This document shows positions 10,260-18,587 of a stretch of DNA of 64,000 bases, in pieces. A model generated the notes under the pieces. It ran no database searches, was not told the origin of the DNA, and was given only the letters and a program-made list of their open reading frames with translations. The position numbers and the translations under genes were made by a program. The DNA comes from Methanobrevibacter boviskoreani JH1 (GTDB taxonomy: Archaea > Methanobacteriota > Methanobacteria > Methanobacteriales > Methanobacteriaceae). The stretch covers positions 1-64,000 of the forward strand of contig NZ_BAGX02000015.1 of the NCBI RefSeq assembly GCF_000320505.1. Direction: 5' to 3'. The first letter of the stretch is position 1, and the number at the start of each line of letters is the position of its first letter.

Positions 10260-11330
10260 TCATTTAAGATAATAATCAATCCAATATAGGAGCAATCTTT
10301 TAACCTCCCTAGAATCATTGGAACTAAAAAGATTATTGATTATGGATATCGCCAAATTATATCCAGTTCTAGATGCCATTAGATTATAGGCCACATCATC
10401 AATTATATGGGTGATAGTCAATGTAACAGCTACCATTTTAGGGTTGTGGATTTCACCCTGTAAGGATTTTATAAAGTTTTCCTTTTCATCCTCTGTAAAA
10501 TCCTTATAAAAATCATTGATATCTAGTTTATATCTATAAAGTAATGTTAAAACATTTGATTGTGAACTGGGACTAATCCATGTTTGCTTTAGATTCGCCT
10601 CTGCTATTGACTCCATAACGGCTGAGCCAATTAACTCTCCAAGTTTTGAATGCTTACCAGTATTTTCAACAATATTGTCGGACTTTTTATCTGAGACTAG
10701 AATAATCCCATCGGTCCCTGTTCCTGTAGCAATACCGCTGGAATACTGGGAGGGAATTTGTTGTTGTTGAAGTATTGCTGATTTTGCTTCCGTAGCAGTC
10801 ATTAATGCATTTAAAAGAGAATTTTCATCCAGATAACAATTAAAAATCAGTATAATATTTATTGTTCCTACATCCATATCTTTTTTAAGTTTATTCCCTT
10901 TTAAATCATAATATATATGGTTTTCCTCATAATAGGATGCAGGATCACCTGCTCTTACAGCATTGACTTTTGTTCCTGCAGTTGTAATGGCTGTAACGGA
11001 TATTTTTTCAAATGATTTTTTAACTATTGAGGTGTTTCTAATATCCGCATGAGTTAGAAGTGAAGATGTTTTATCCGCATTCAAATCTAAGGATTTGGCT
11101 TTCAATCTCAGATATTCAACTATTCCATCCATGTTGATTTCATTTATCTCATCATCAGATAGATGTTGATTAAAGACAGATTCTAAATCTTCCCTATATC
11201 CTCCATTTAAATAGGATATGGAAACACCATTCCTCCCATATGGAAATTCAACTATAAGAAAGTCTTTATTGGTATAAATTTTATCATGGGAATCGGTTTC
11301 ATAAATTAATTTGAAATCCTTATTTGACAT
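10260..11330 (-). CDS. cbiZ: CbiZ-domain adenosylcobinamide amidohydrolase
   Basis: CbiZ cleaves the aminopropanol or pseudo-nucleotide side chain from adenosylcobinamide forms to give adenosylcobyric acid, allowing scavenged corrinoids to be rebuilt. The family signature is clear in the middle: TTAGTKVNAVRAGDPASYYE, then TINIILIFNCYLDENSLLNA, then ATGTGTDGIILVSD and GKHSKLGELIGSAV. The 356-residue protein carries about 110 extra N-terminal and 90 extra C-terminal residues around this core. It sits directly before the cobalt transporter genes, which fits a corrinoid and cobalt supply role. Confidence 0.88.
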   Translation of the reverse strand: MSNKDFKLIYETDSHDKIYTNKDFLIVEFPYGRNGVSISYLNGGYREDLESVFNQHLSDDEINEINMDGIVEYLRLKAKSLDLNADKTSSLLTHADIRNTSIVKKSFEKISVTAITTAGTKVNAVRAGDPASYYEENHIYYDLKGNKLKKDMDVGTINIILIFNCYLDENSLLNALMTATEAKSAILQQQQIPSQYSSGIATGTGTDGIILVSDKKSDNIVENTGKHSKLGELIGSAVMESIAEANLKQTWISPSSQSNVLTLLYRYKLDINDFYKDFTEDEKENFIKSLQGEIHNPKMVAVTLTITHIIDDVAYNLMASRTGYNLAISIINNLFSSNDSREVKRLLLYWIDYYLK

Positions 11331-11399
11331 AATATCATGATTTAAAAAAAATAGAATTAATTTATTTAAAAAAAATATTAAAAACTAGAACAATATAGA

Positions 11400-12236
11400 T
11401 TATCTGTTTTTTATTATAGATCTATATGCTTTACGAGCCTGACCTATGGTTAATGGATAGTCACCATTAAAATCAATGTCGTCCTCCTTTTCAAGAATTT
11501 CAGATAAATGGGCAATCCTTGGAAGTCTTAGATTAGCTTTCCTTATAAGATCAATATTGGAGAAAACCTCTTTAGGACTACCTTGTTCTAAAATAACACC
11601 TTTACTAATTACAAATACCTTACTTGAATATACCGGCACTAAATCAACGTCATGGGTAGAAATAATAATGGTCATACCCTCATCATTTAATTCATAAAGT
11701 AATCGTAAAATATTTGATGCGCCCTTAGGATCAAGACCAGAGGTAGGTTCATCAAGAACCATTATTTCAGGTTTCATTGCAAGTATTCCAGCAATAGCCA
11801 CTCTTTTCTTTTGACCTCCACTTAAATGATGAGGTGCTTTTCTCTCATAACCAGACATTCCAACTCTTTTAAGGGATTCTGTTACAATTTCCTGTGTTTC
11901 TTCCTGAGAATAACCAAGATTTAAAGGACCGAATGCAACATCCTCCTCAACGGTAGGTGCAAATAGCTGATCATCAGGGTTTTGAAATACGATTCCTACC
12001 TTCTGTCTTACTTTCATCAATCCCTCTTTTTTATAGTTAATTGGTTCTCCGTCGACTAGAACCTCACCACTAGTTGGTTCATAAATACCATTAAAATGCA
12101 AGAACAATGTGGATTTACCTGCTCCATTTTTACCTAATAATGAAACCATCTCTCCCTTTTCCACTTTAAAATTGATATGATTTAGTGCAAGAGTTCCATC
12201 AGGATATTTATAACTAACATCTTTAACTTCTAAAAT
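11400..12236 (-). CDS. cbiO: CbiO, cobalt ECF transporter ATPase, apparent ATT start
   Basis: CbiO is the ATP-binding subunit that powers the CbiMNQ cobalt ECF importer. It has Walker A GKNGAGKST, a Q-loop (VFQNPDDQL), the signature LSGGQKKR and Walker B MVLDEP. Conserved N-terminal sequence (ILEVKDVSYKYPDGTLALNH) continues in frame 72 bp upstream of the first ATG at 12164. No ATG, GTG or TTG precedes it closely. GGAGGGG lies 5 bases before an in-frame ATT at 12236, so I infer an ATT start, giving 278 residues. The ATG at 12249 is out of frame and hits a stop after six codons. A sequencing error is the alternative. Confidence 0.9.
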   Translation of the reverse strand: MLEVKDVSYKYPDGTLALNHINFKVEKGEMVSLLGKNGAGKSTLFLHFNGIYEPTSGEVLVDGEPINYKKEGLMKVRQKVGIVFQNPDDQLFAPTVEEDVAFGPLNLGYSQEETQEIVTESLKRVGMSGYERKAPHHLSGGQKKRVAIAGILAMKPEIMVLDEPTSGLDPKGASNILRLLYELNDEGMTIIISTHDVDLVPVYSSKVFVISKGVILEQGSPKEVFSNIDLIRKANLRLPRIAHLSEILEKEDDIDFNGDYPLTIGQARKAYRSIIKNR

Positions 12237-12475
12237 AAAAACCCCTCCATAATTAATATTAATTTATTTTTACTTATATATAAAGTTTAAATTAAAATTA
12301 AAAATAATTAAAGTTTATTTGAACAATAATTAAAATGATTTTAAAAAACTATTAAAAGTATTAATAAAAACAAATAAATAAGAAAATAGTAATAATTTCT
12401 AAAAAATAGTTTAAAAAATTAATATTTCTTAAAATAAGAATATTAGATTAATTTAAAAAATAAAAAAATGAAAAA

Positions 12476-14596
12476 TTAGTTCACACCATGGTACACATCA
12501 CAACTATGTTTAAACTTAGCAGGATGTATATGTCTGTGAGAGTGTTTTATACCTTCATCTGTTTTAATCTCATTTAAAATTTCGACACCCTCGTGGGAAT
12601 GGGTATGTTCCCCATATCTATGAGTGTGCATATGTGTATGAACTAGATTATCATCAATAATTTCTTCACTACTATTTAATTGAACATTATCTATTTCAAC
12701 CTTATTTTCATCATCCTTTATATCCTCATCAAATTTTCTATCATATAATAATGCTGCATTTAAAACAACAAGGCAACTTCCTGCATTATGAACAATAGCA
12801 CCAGTTACAGGGTTTAACCAACCAATTACAGACATCACAATCGCTACCGCATTAATACACATTGAAAGTGCAATGTTAAATCTTATAGTAAAAAGTGTTG
12901 AGTTTGATAATTTTTTAAGATATGGAATCTTTCCAATATCATCACCTAAAAGTGCAATGTCTGCAGTTTCTATTGCAACATCACTTCCAATTGAACCCAT
13001 TGCAACACTTACATCAGATGTTTTAAGGGCAGGTGCATCATTGACACCGTCACCAATCATACAAACCTGTTTATCTGATGATTTAATCTTTTCAATAGCC
13101 TTTAATTTATCCTCAGGAAGAAGATCACCATATACCTTTGAAATTCCTACCTGTTTTGCAAAATATTCCCCTGTTTGTCTGTGGTCTCCAGTAAGTAATA
13201 TGGTTTCTGTATCTAATTTATGTAACGCATCAACCATATCTTTACTATCTTCCCTTATGATATCAGATAATCCAATAAGACCTACAACTTTACCATCTAA
13301 TGCAACAATCACCAATGCCTTTCCAACTGACCTTAATGATTTGATTTCTGCCTTAACCTCATCTGTAAATGAGATGTTTTCCTCCTTTAAATAATTATCA
13401 TTTCCACATAATACATCACCATAGGAGTTTTTGGCACTAATTCCCCTACCAGGTATCATTTTAAAATCCAATGGATCTTCAATATCAATTGATTTATTTT
13501 CAAGATTTTCAACAATAGCCTTTGCAATTGGATGTTCACTTCGTTTCTCTGCAGATGCTGCCATTAGCAATATATCCTCACTTGTATATTTAAAATCAAA
13601 GGACATCACATCAGATACTGCCAATTTACCATAGGTTAATGTACCTGTTTTATCGAATGCAAAGGTGTTAAGCCCTCCTAATTTCTCGAGTGCTTCACCT
13701 GATTTGATTAACACACCATGTTTTGTAGCCTGTCCAATTGCAGCCATAATGGCTGTTGGGGTAGCTAAAATTAAAGCACAAGGACAAAATACAACGAGAA
13801 CAGTTACACCACGCTCAATATTTCCTGTAATTAACCATGCTGCAATTGCAATTATTAATGCAACAGGTACAAGCCATGTTGCCCATTTATCTGCAATTCT
13901 CTGTGTCGGTGCCTTCTTATTATCTGCTTCCTTTACAAGGTCTATAAGTTTTTGAAGTGATGAATTTTCACCGAGACTTGTAGCCCTAATATCAATTGCA
14001 CCATACATATTCATAGTACCACAGAAAACCTTATCTCCAATGGTTTTATCAATAGGTAAGGATTCACCAGTCATGACAGATTGATCGATTGAAGAGTTTC
14101 CCTCAATAATTTCACCGTCAACTGGGATTCTTTCACCTGGTAGTACCCTTAATGTATCATTTAATTTGACATCATCTACAAGAATTATCTCCTCACTGTT
14201 ATCCTCATTAACGATTCTTGCACGTTGAGGTGATAAATCTATTAAATTTTTAAGACCCTTTTTAGATCTTTCAACGGTCCAATCCTCAAGAAGGGCACCT
14301 AAAGCCATAATCCATGCAACCTCACCAGCTGCAAATACCTGACCTATAAGCAATGATGCAACCATCGCCATAGTAATTAGTAATGCTGATGAAACCCATT
14401 TCTGTTTGATTAATCTGACAAGTGCTAAATATACTAATGGTAAACCACTAATAACAACTGCACCCCATGATGGATCTAACCATAACGGAACTTGAATATG
14501 AAATATCATTAGTAAAATTCCAATTAAAAGGAAAACTCCTGCAACAATAGTCATTTTAAGACCTGCAAAGAAATCCATTAATTCCTCAAAATCCAT
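12476..14596 (-). CDS. Heavy-metal P1B-type ATPase with His-rich C-terminal tail
   Basis: A 706-residue cation-pumping ATPase. Visible motifs: actuator MTGES, the CPC metal site in VFCPCALILATP, phosphorylation site DKTGT, HP motif SEHPIA and hinge GDGVNDAPAL. There is no N-terminal HMA metal-binding domain. Instead the last ~56 residues carry 13 His in HTHMHTH, HTHSH and HSHRHIH clusters plus one Cys. CPC-type pumps usually export Zn/Cd/Pb or Cu. Its place between cbiQ and cbiO suggests a link to cobalt, nickel or zinc balance, which is inference. The start has AAAGGTGATAAT just before ATG. Confidence 0.9.
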   Translation of the reverse strand: MDFEELMDFFAGLKMTIVAGVFLLIGILLMIFHIQVPLWLDPSWGAVVISGLPLVYLALVRLIKQKWVSSALLITMAMVASLLIGQVFAAGEVAWIMALGALLEDWTVERSKKGLKNLIDLSPQRARIVNEDNSEEIILVDDVKLNDTLRVLPGERIPVDGEIIEGNSSIDQSVMTGESLPIDKTIGDKVFCGTMNMYGAIDIRATSLGENSSLQKLIDLVKEADNKKAPTQRIADKWATWLVPVALIIAIAAWLITGNIERGVTVLVVFCPCALILATPTAIMAAIGQATKHGVLIKSGEALEKLGGLNTFAFDKTGTLTYGKLAVSDVMSFDFKYTSEDILLMAASAEKRSEHPIAKAIVENLENKSIDIEDPLDFKMIPGRGISAKNSYGDVLCGNDNYLKEENISFTDEVKAEIKSLRSVGKALVIVALDGKVVGLIGLSDIIREDSKDMVDALHKLDTETILLTGDHRQTGEYFAKQVGISKVYGDLLPEDKLKAIEKIKSSDKQVCMIGDGVNDAPALKTSDVSVAMGSIGSDVAIETADIALLGDDIGKIPYLKKLSNSTLFTIRFNIALSMCINAVAIVMSVIGWLNPVTGAIVHNAGSCLVVLNAALLYDRKFDEDIKDDENKVEIDNVQLNSSEEIIDDNLVHTHMHTHRYGEHTHSHEGVEILNEIKTDEGIKHSHRHIHPAKFKHSCDVYHGVN

Positions 14597-14629
14597 ATTA
14601 TCACCTTTTATTACTTTTTTATATTTTAT

Positions 14630-14943
14630 TTATATAATGAGTATTACCCTATTTGTAAAGAAAATTATTAGAATATTAATTTTTAATAAAATTATTACAT
14701 TTTTTAAGTTTGTTTATATATTAAGTATTACTTATAATCTATAAAAAAAAACTCAATATTATTGAGTTTATGAGATTAAACCTTTTAAATGTTAATATAA
14801 ATATTATGAAAATTTATTTTGTTGTTTTAACCTAAAATAACCATTTTTTTAGACATATAAAACCAATTGAATAAATTTAAGACAATAGAATATTAATTAA
14901 AAGTATTACTTTTTATAGATTTATTTAAATATTAAGTATTACA
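14630..14943. promoter_or_regulatory. Four AGTATTAC motifs upstream of the P-type ATPase gene
   Basis: In the 460-bp spacer upstream of the P-type ATPase, AGTATTAC occurs at 14640-14647, 14724-14731, 14902-14909 and 14935-14942, all in one orientation. Most are preceded by an ATA-rich stretch (for example TATATATTAAGTATTAC). A related AATACTT lies at 15019-15025. The same core in opposite orientation precedes cbiM. This looks like a shared operator for a metal-responsive regulator; NikR- and DtxR-type proteins are candidates, unproven. Confidence 0.45.
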
Positions 14944-15056
14944 CAGGGTTTATAAAAAAAATCCAATTTTTATAAATAAAAATTAGATAATACTTTCAAT
15001 ATTCAATATCATTAATATAATACTTAAAGATTACTATTTAAGATTTTATAAAGAAT

Positions 15057-15776
15057 CTAATTTACAAGTTCAGGATAAGATTTTGCCTTCCTATTAGGTT
15101 TATAGACAGGTAATTCTCCAGTATAACATCTTGAATCTAGGGCAACCTGCATGGTTTCACTTTTTTTAAGGGATTGTAAAAATAAATTAGAAAACATGGA
15201 TCCCATTGATTTAAAAGCCGTAAGGGAAGTTGTTAAATAACCTAATCTTGTTTTTTGTGCATTCCTCATAGTTTCAACACATTCAAGAAATATAAATATG
15301 GCATTATACATTAAAACAGCAATCTCACAGAAAACCTTAGGAACCTTAATACTTCTTAAAACATGCATTACATCACTGATAGGTGTAGTTAAAGATTGAA
15401 TCCCCAAAGCTGAAAAACATGCAAACACTCTGAAAAATGTTAAAACTGAAGTAGTATAGGAATATGTTGTAATACCAATACCCCAGAATCCGCTATCCCA
15501 GATATATTCCCCTTGTGGAAAGAAGAATAAAATAAACAAACATGTTAAGAATGTAAATGAAAATGGAATAACTAAAAATTTACAATATTCCTTAAGTGAA
15601 ACACGGGCAATACCTAATATTATAGCACTAGAAAGAATGATAACTAGAATAGAGTAATAATTATTACTTAATATTAATGCTGACAACATAAAAAATAAGG
15701 AAATCCCTACCTTTACATAAGGATTATAATCTGCAATCCTATTTGTATGAGCAACATAATCTAAATTTATCTCCAT
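15057..15776 (-). CDS. cbiQ: CbiQ, cobalt ECF transporter transmembrane (T) component
   Basis: CbiQ couples the CbiO ATPase to the cobalt-binding CbiM. The 239-residue protein has about five hydrophobic segments. The cytoplasmic helices carry MRNAQKTRLGY and, near the end, MQVALDSRCYTGEL, matching the paired Ala-Arg-Gly coupling motifs of T components (R in both). ATG at 15776 is 5 bases after AGGTGA; the upstream in-frame GTG overlaps that site. It follows cbiN by about 35 bp in the cbiM-cbiN-cbiQ operon. The matching ATPase gene lies 2.8 kb further on, behind a P-type ATPase. Confidence 0.9.
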   Translation of the reverse strand: MEINLDYVAHTNRIADYNPYVKVGISLFFMLSALILSNNYYSILVIILSSAIILGIARVSLKEYCKFLVIPFSFTFLTCLFILFFFPQGEYIWDSGFWGIGITTYSYTTSVLTFFRVFACFSALGIQSLTTPISDVMHVLRSIKVPKVFCEIAVLMYNAIFIFLECVETMRNAQKTRLGYLTTSLTAFKSMGSMFSNLFLQSLKKSETMQVALDSRCYTGELPVYKPNRKAKSYPELVN

Positions 15777-15810
15777 ATATTTCACCTAAAAAAAATTAAA
15801 AGATAATTAA

Positions 15811-16104
15811 TTAATTATCTTTTTTATTTGAAGCCTGACCTCTCCAATAACCAAAAGCATAACCAATGATTATTGCACCGATTGCAGCCTGTACTGCAAA
15901 GAGTAAACTTTCAATTTCACCTGATGGTGGTTCCCATAAAGAACTAAACCAAGGTTGGTAACCTGTTTCGGATACAGCATCTGATCCTTGATCATCTGCT
16001 CCACCAAAGTATCCTTGATCTTCGCCTAATCCACTATAAATTACAAATGGTGCAACTAAAAGGATTATTACTAAGATTAATAGAATCCAATTCTCATACT
16101 TCAT
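15811..16104 (-). CDS. cbiN: CbiN, cobalt transporter auxiliary subunit
   Basis: A 97-residue protein with two transmembrane helices (about residues 5-23 and 66-86) separated by a periplasmic loop, the standard CbiN layout. Conserved pieces are the loop's FGGADDQGSDAV and the EPPSGEIESLLFAVQAAIGA block. CbiN assists metal loading into CbiM. Its ATG directly follows the TAG stop of cbiM, showing translational coupling. Confidence 0.92.
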   Translation of the reverse strand: MKYENWILLILVIILLVAPFVIYSGLGEDQGYFGGADDQGSDAVSETGYQPWFSSLWEPPSGEIESLLFAVQAAIGAIIIGYAFGYWRGQASNKKDN

Positions 16105-16785
16105 CTAATCATCTCCACTTGGAACATCCTGAGGATTGATTACATTTAACTTCTCAAGAAGTTCTGGTTTGTAGGATAATAATCCATTCCAAATAATCAC
16201 GGTAAGTAAACCTTCAGCAATACCTAATGGAATTTGGGTAGGCATGAATATTATAAAGAATTTTGCAAATGCTGCTCCGAAGCTAGGGACAGGGAATGCT
16301 AATGCAAGTTCAACTGATGTTACGAAATAAGTCATAATATCTGCAACAAATGCAGTTAAGAATATATTGACCTTTGTATTAACTCCAACTTTTTGACAAG
16401 CCTTATATACTACCCAACCACAGAATGGACCAATAATACCCATAGATAAACAATTTGCTCCTAAAGTGGTAATACCACCATGAGCTAAAAGTAAAGCTTG
16501 GAAAATAAGTACTATAGTTCCTAAAACACCGGTAATTGCTGGTCCAAATAATGCGACACCTAAACCATTACCACAAGGGTGAGAACAACTTCCTGTTACA
16601 GATGGCATTTTAAGTGAGGATAAAACAAACATAAAAGCCCCTGATACTGCTAGTAAAGCTTTTGTATCGGGATATTCCTCCGTAATTTTTTTAATTTGAT
16701 ATATACCATAACCTACTATTGGAATCATTATAATATACCATATAAGACACCACATAGGTGGTAAAAATCCCTCCATAATATGCAA
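16105..16785 (-). CDS. cbiM: CbiM, cobalt-binding substrate subunit of the ECF importer
   Basis: CbiM captures Co2+ at the outer face. The mature start MHIMEGFLPPMW is diagnostic: His2 and the N-terminal amine help chelate the metal. Further conserved segments are PSVTGSCSHPCGNGLG (with the metal-ligand His) and about seven hydrophobic helices over 226 residues, the usual length. First gene of the cbiMNQ operon. The spacer upstream contains an AATACTTAATATATA element also present near the P-type ATPase gene. Confidence 0.95.
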   Translation of the reverse strand: MHIMEGFLPPMWCLIWYIIMIPIVGYGIYQIKKITEEYPDTKALLAVSGAFMFVLSSLKMPSVTGSCSHPCGNGLGVALFGPAITGVLGTIVLIFQALLLAHGGITTLGANCLSMGIIGPFCGWVVYKACQKVGVNTKVNIFLTAFVADIMTYFVTSVELALAFPVPSFGAAFAKFFIIFMPTQIPLGIAEGLLTVIIWNGLLSYKPELLEKLNVINPQDVPSGDD

Positions 16786-16865
16786 TTTAAACTCTCCTTA
16801 ATATTTTATAAAAAATTTCTAATTTAAAAATCAAATAAACTTAAAAAAAAATTAAGTTTAATTGA

Positions 16866-16932
16866 TTAATACTTAATATATATTTTAGCTCTTATAAAGA
16901 TTTCGTGAAAAAATAAATAAGTAATAATACTA
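16866..16932. promoter_or_regulatory. TTAATACTTAATATATA element and AGTAATAATACT dyad upstream of cbiM
   Basis: About 80 bp upstream of cbiM, TTAATACTTAATATATA (16866-16882) is the reverse complement of the element repeated near the P-type ATPase. AGTAATAATACT, a near-palindrome with AGTA/TACT halves, follows at about 16919-16930. The rest of the 680-bp spacer to pyrF (16786-17466) is almost pure A/T with no gene seen. Confidence 0.45.
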
Positions 16933-17466
16933 TTTTTTAATCAAATATTATATAAACTTAATGAAAATTGATAAAATATACAATGAATTTTATCAATATT
17001 ATATTAATTAATATAAATTTTTCTTAAAAATATATTTTCGTACATAATTTAAATTAATTGAAAAGAGAATTATATAAAAATTAATTAAAAAATTGAACAA
17101 AAATAATAAAAAATTTAAAAAAATTATATATTAATAAAATCAATTTTAATTATACTAAAAATAAATCAAATAATCTTGATTCAATCATATTTGAATAAAC
17201 AATTAAAAAATCTTATATAAGATATATAATATTTATAAAATTAATAAAAAATTTTTAAAAAAAAACAAAAATACCCTATAAAATAACCGAAAATTCATAA
17301 TAAATTTAAAAAATATCTAAAATGAGATTATTTAATAGAAAAATAAAAATCTTTTAAAAAAAAATAATCCATTAATAAACTTAAAAAATTTAAAATCATT
17401 CTAAGTAATAAAAAATAAAAAGAAGTATAAACTAAATAATAATAATTAAAATTTATTGGGATAAAT

Positions 17467-18108
17467 ATGAAAGTTAAAAATAATATTATATTAGCATTAG
17501 ATGTTATGGATATGGATGAGGCTATCAATATATGTGATAAGGTATCAAATCAGATAGACACTATAAAGATTGGTTATCCATTAACACTTGCAGTTGGAAT
17601 TAATTGTATTAACACATTAAAGGATCAATTTGATTTTAAGGTTATATGTGATTATAAGGTTGCAGATATTGATGCAACTAATGATAAGATAGCTGATATA
17701 ACCTATTCAAATGGTGCGGACGGTCTTATCTGTCATGGGTTTACAGGAGAAGATAGTGTTAAAGCCTGCCTAAATAAAGCAGATGAATATGGTAAGGATT
17801 TATTCCTTGTAACAGAAATGTCACATCCAGGAGCTAAAAGATTTATCCAACCTGTAGCAGATGATATTGCAAGAATGGGTGTAGATTTAGGTATTAAAAA
17901 TTATGTGGCACCTGCAACAAGATTAGATAGACTTCAGGAAATCAGGGACATTGTTGGAAAAGATGCCTTTATAATATCACCGGGCGTTGGAGCACAGGGA
18001 GGAAGTGCAAAAGAAACACTTAAGATATCCAATGCCGCTATTGTAGGACGTAGTATTTATCAGTCAGATGATCCTGAAAAAGCCGTACACGACATATTGA
18101 ATAAATGA
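17467..18108 (+). CDS. pyrF: Orotidine 5'-phosphate decarboxylase
   Basis: PyrF decarboxylates OMP to UMP, the last step of pyrimidine synthesis. The 213-residue protein has the catalytic DxKxxD signature in CDYKVADID, the N-terminal IILALDV strand with its substrate Asp, TIKIGYPL with the Lys, and the phosphate-binding SPGVGAQGGSAKETL and AAIVGRSIY. Length fits the archaeal form. It is the only plus-strand gene here, divergent from cbiMNQ. Confidence 0.95.
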   Translation: MKVKNNIILALDVMDMDEAINICDKVSNQIDTIKIGYPLTLAVGINCINTLKDQFDFKVICDYKVADIDATNDKIADITYSNGADGLICHGFTGEDSVKACLNKADEYGKDLFLVTEMSHPGAKRFIQPVADDIARMGVDLGIKNYVAPATRLDRLQEIRDIVGKDAFIISPGVGAQGGSAKETLKISNAAIVGRSIYQSDDPEKAVHDILNK

Positions 18109-18160
18109 TTTAAAGCATTACTTCCTTTTATAAAGATTTAATAAAAAATTATTAAATCCA

Positions 18161-18275
18161 CATTTTTATTTTAAATAAATAAAAAACCTAATTTTCCATT
18201 TTAATTACATAGATTAAATTATTAAAGCTCATTTTATTTTAAATAAATAAAAAACCTAATTTTTCCATTTTAATT
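18161..18275. repeat. Imperfect direct repeat, two 46-bp copies 69 bp apart
   Basis: In the spacer 18109-18587 between the convergent pyrF and surface-protein genes, 18161-18206 and 18230-18275 are nearly identical. Both contain TTTTAAATAAATAAAAAACC then TAATTTTCCATTTTAATT, with one extra T in the second and one fewer before it. No gene is seen in this spacer. The copies may act as paired terminators or be a decayed tandem duplication. Confidence 0.6.
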
Positions 18276-18587
18276 TGTGAATTTAACCATTAAATACACT
18301 TTTATCATGAAAAAATTCAATAAAAAAATAAATGACCAATCAAATATCAATTAAGAAAAATAGAATTTTAAACTAGTTTTAATAATAAAAAGCTAGACTA
18401 AATACTTAAACATGGTTTTAAATGTATTATAGTTTTCTATGGAAATAATTCTTAAATTTAAACTAAGAAATCATAAAAACAATTACTCTTTGAATTCATT
18501 AGCTAAAAATAGGTTGATCTGAAAAATAAAAAAATACATTAAAAATAAAAAAGAAATGATAGAAAAAATTCAGATAATGAATTTTAA

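Noticed and set aside
12229-12249. ATG at 12249 as a cbiO start
   Set aside because: It is out of frame with CbiO and reaches a stop after six codons.
17328-17528. Minus-strand hydrophobic open frame overlapping the start of pyrF
   Set aside because: It is mostly A/T-run translation (Phe, Leu, Ile), antisense to pyrF and without a convincing ribosome site.
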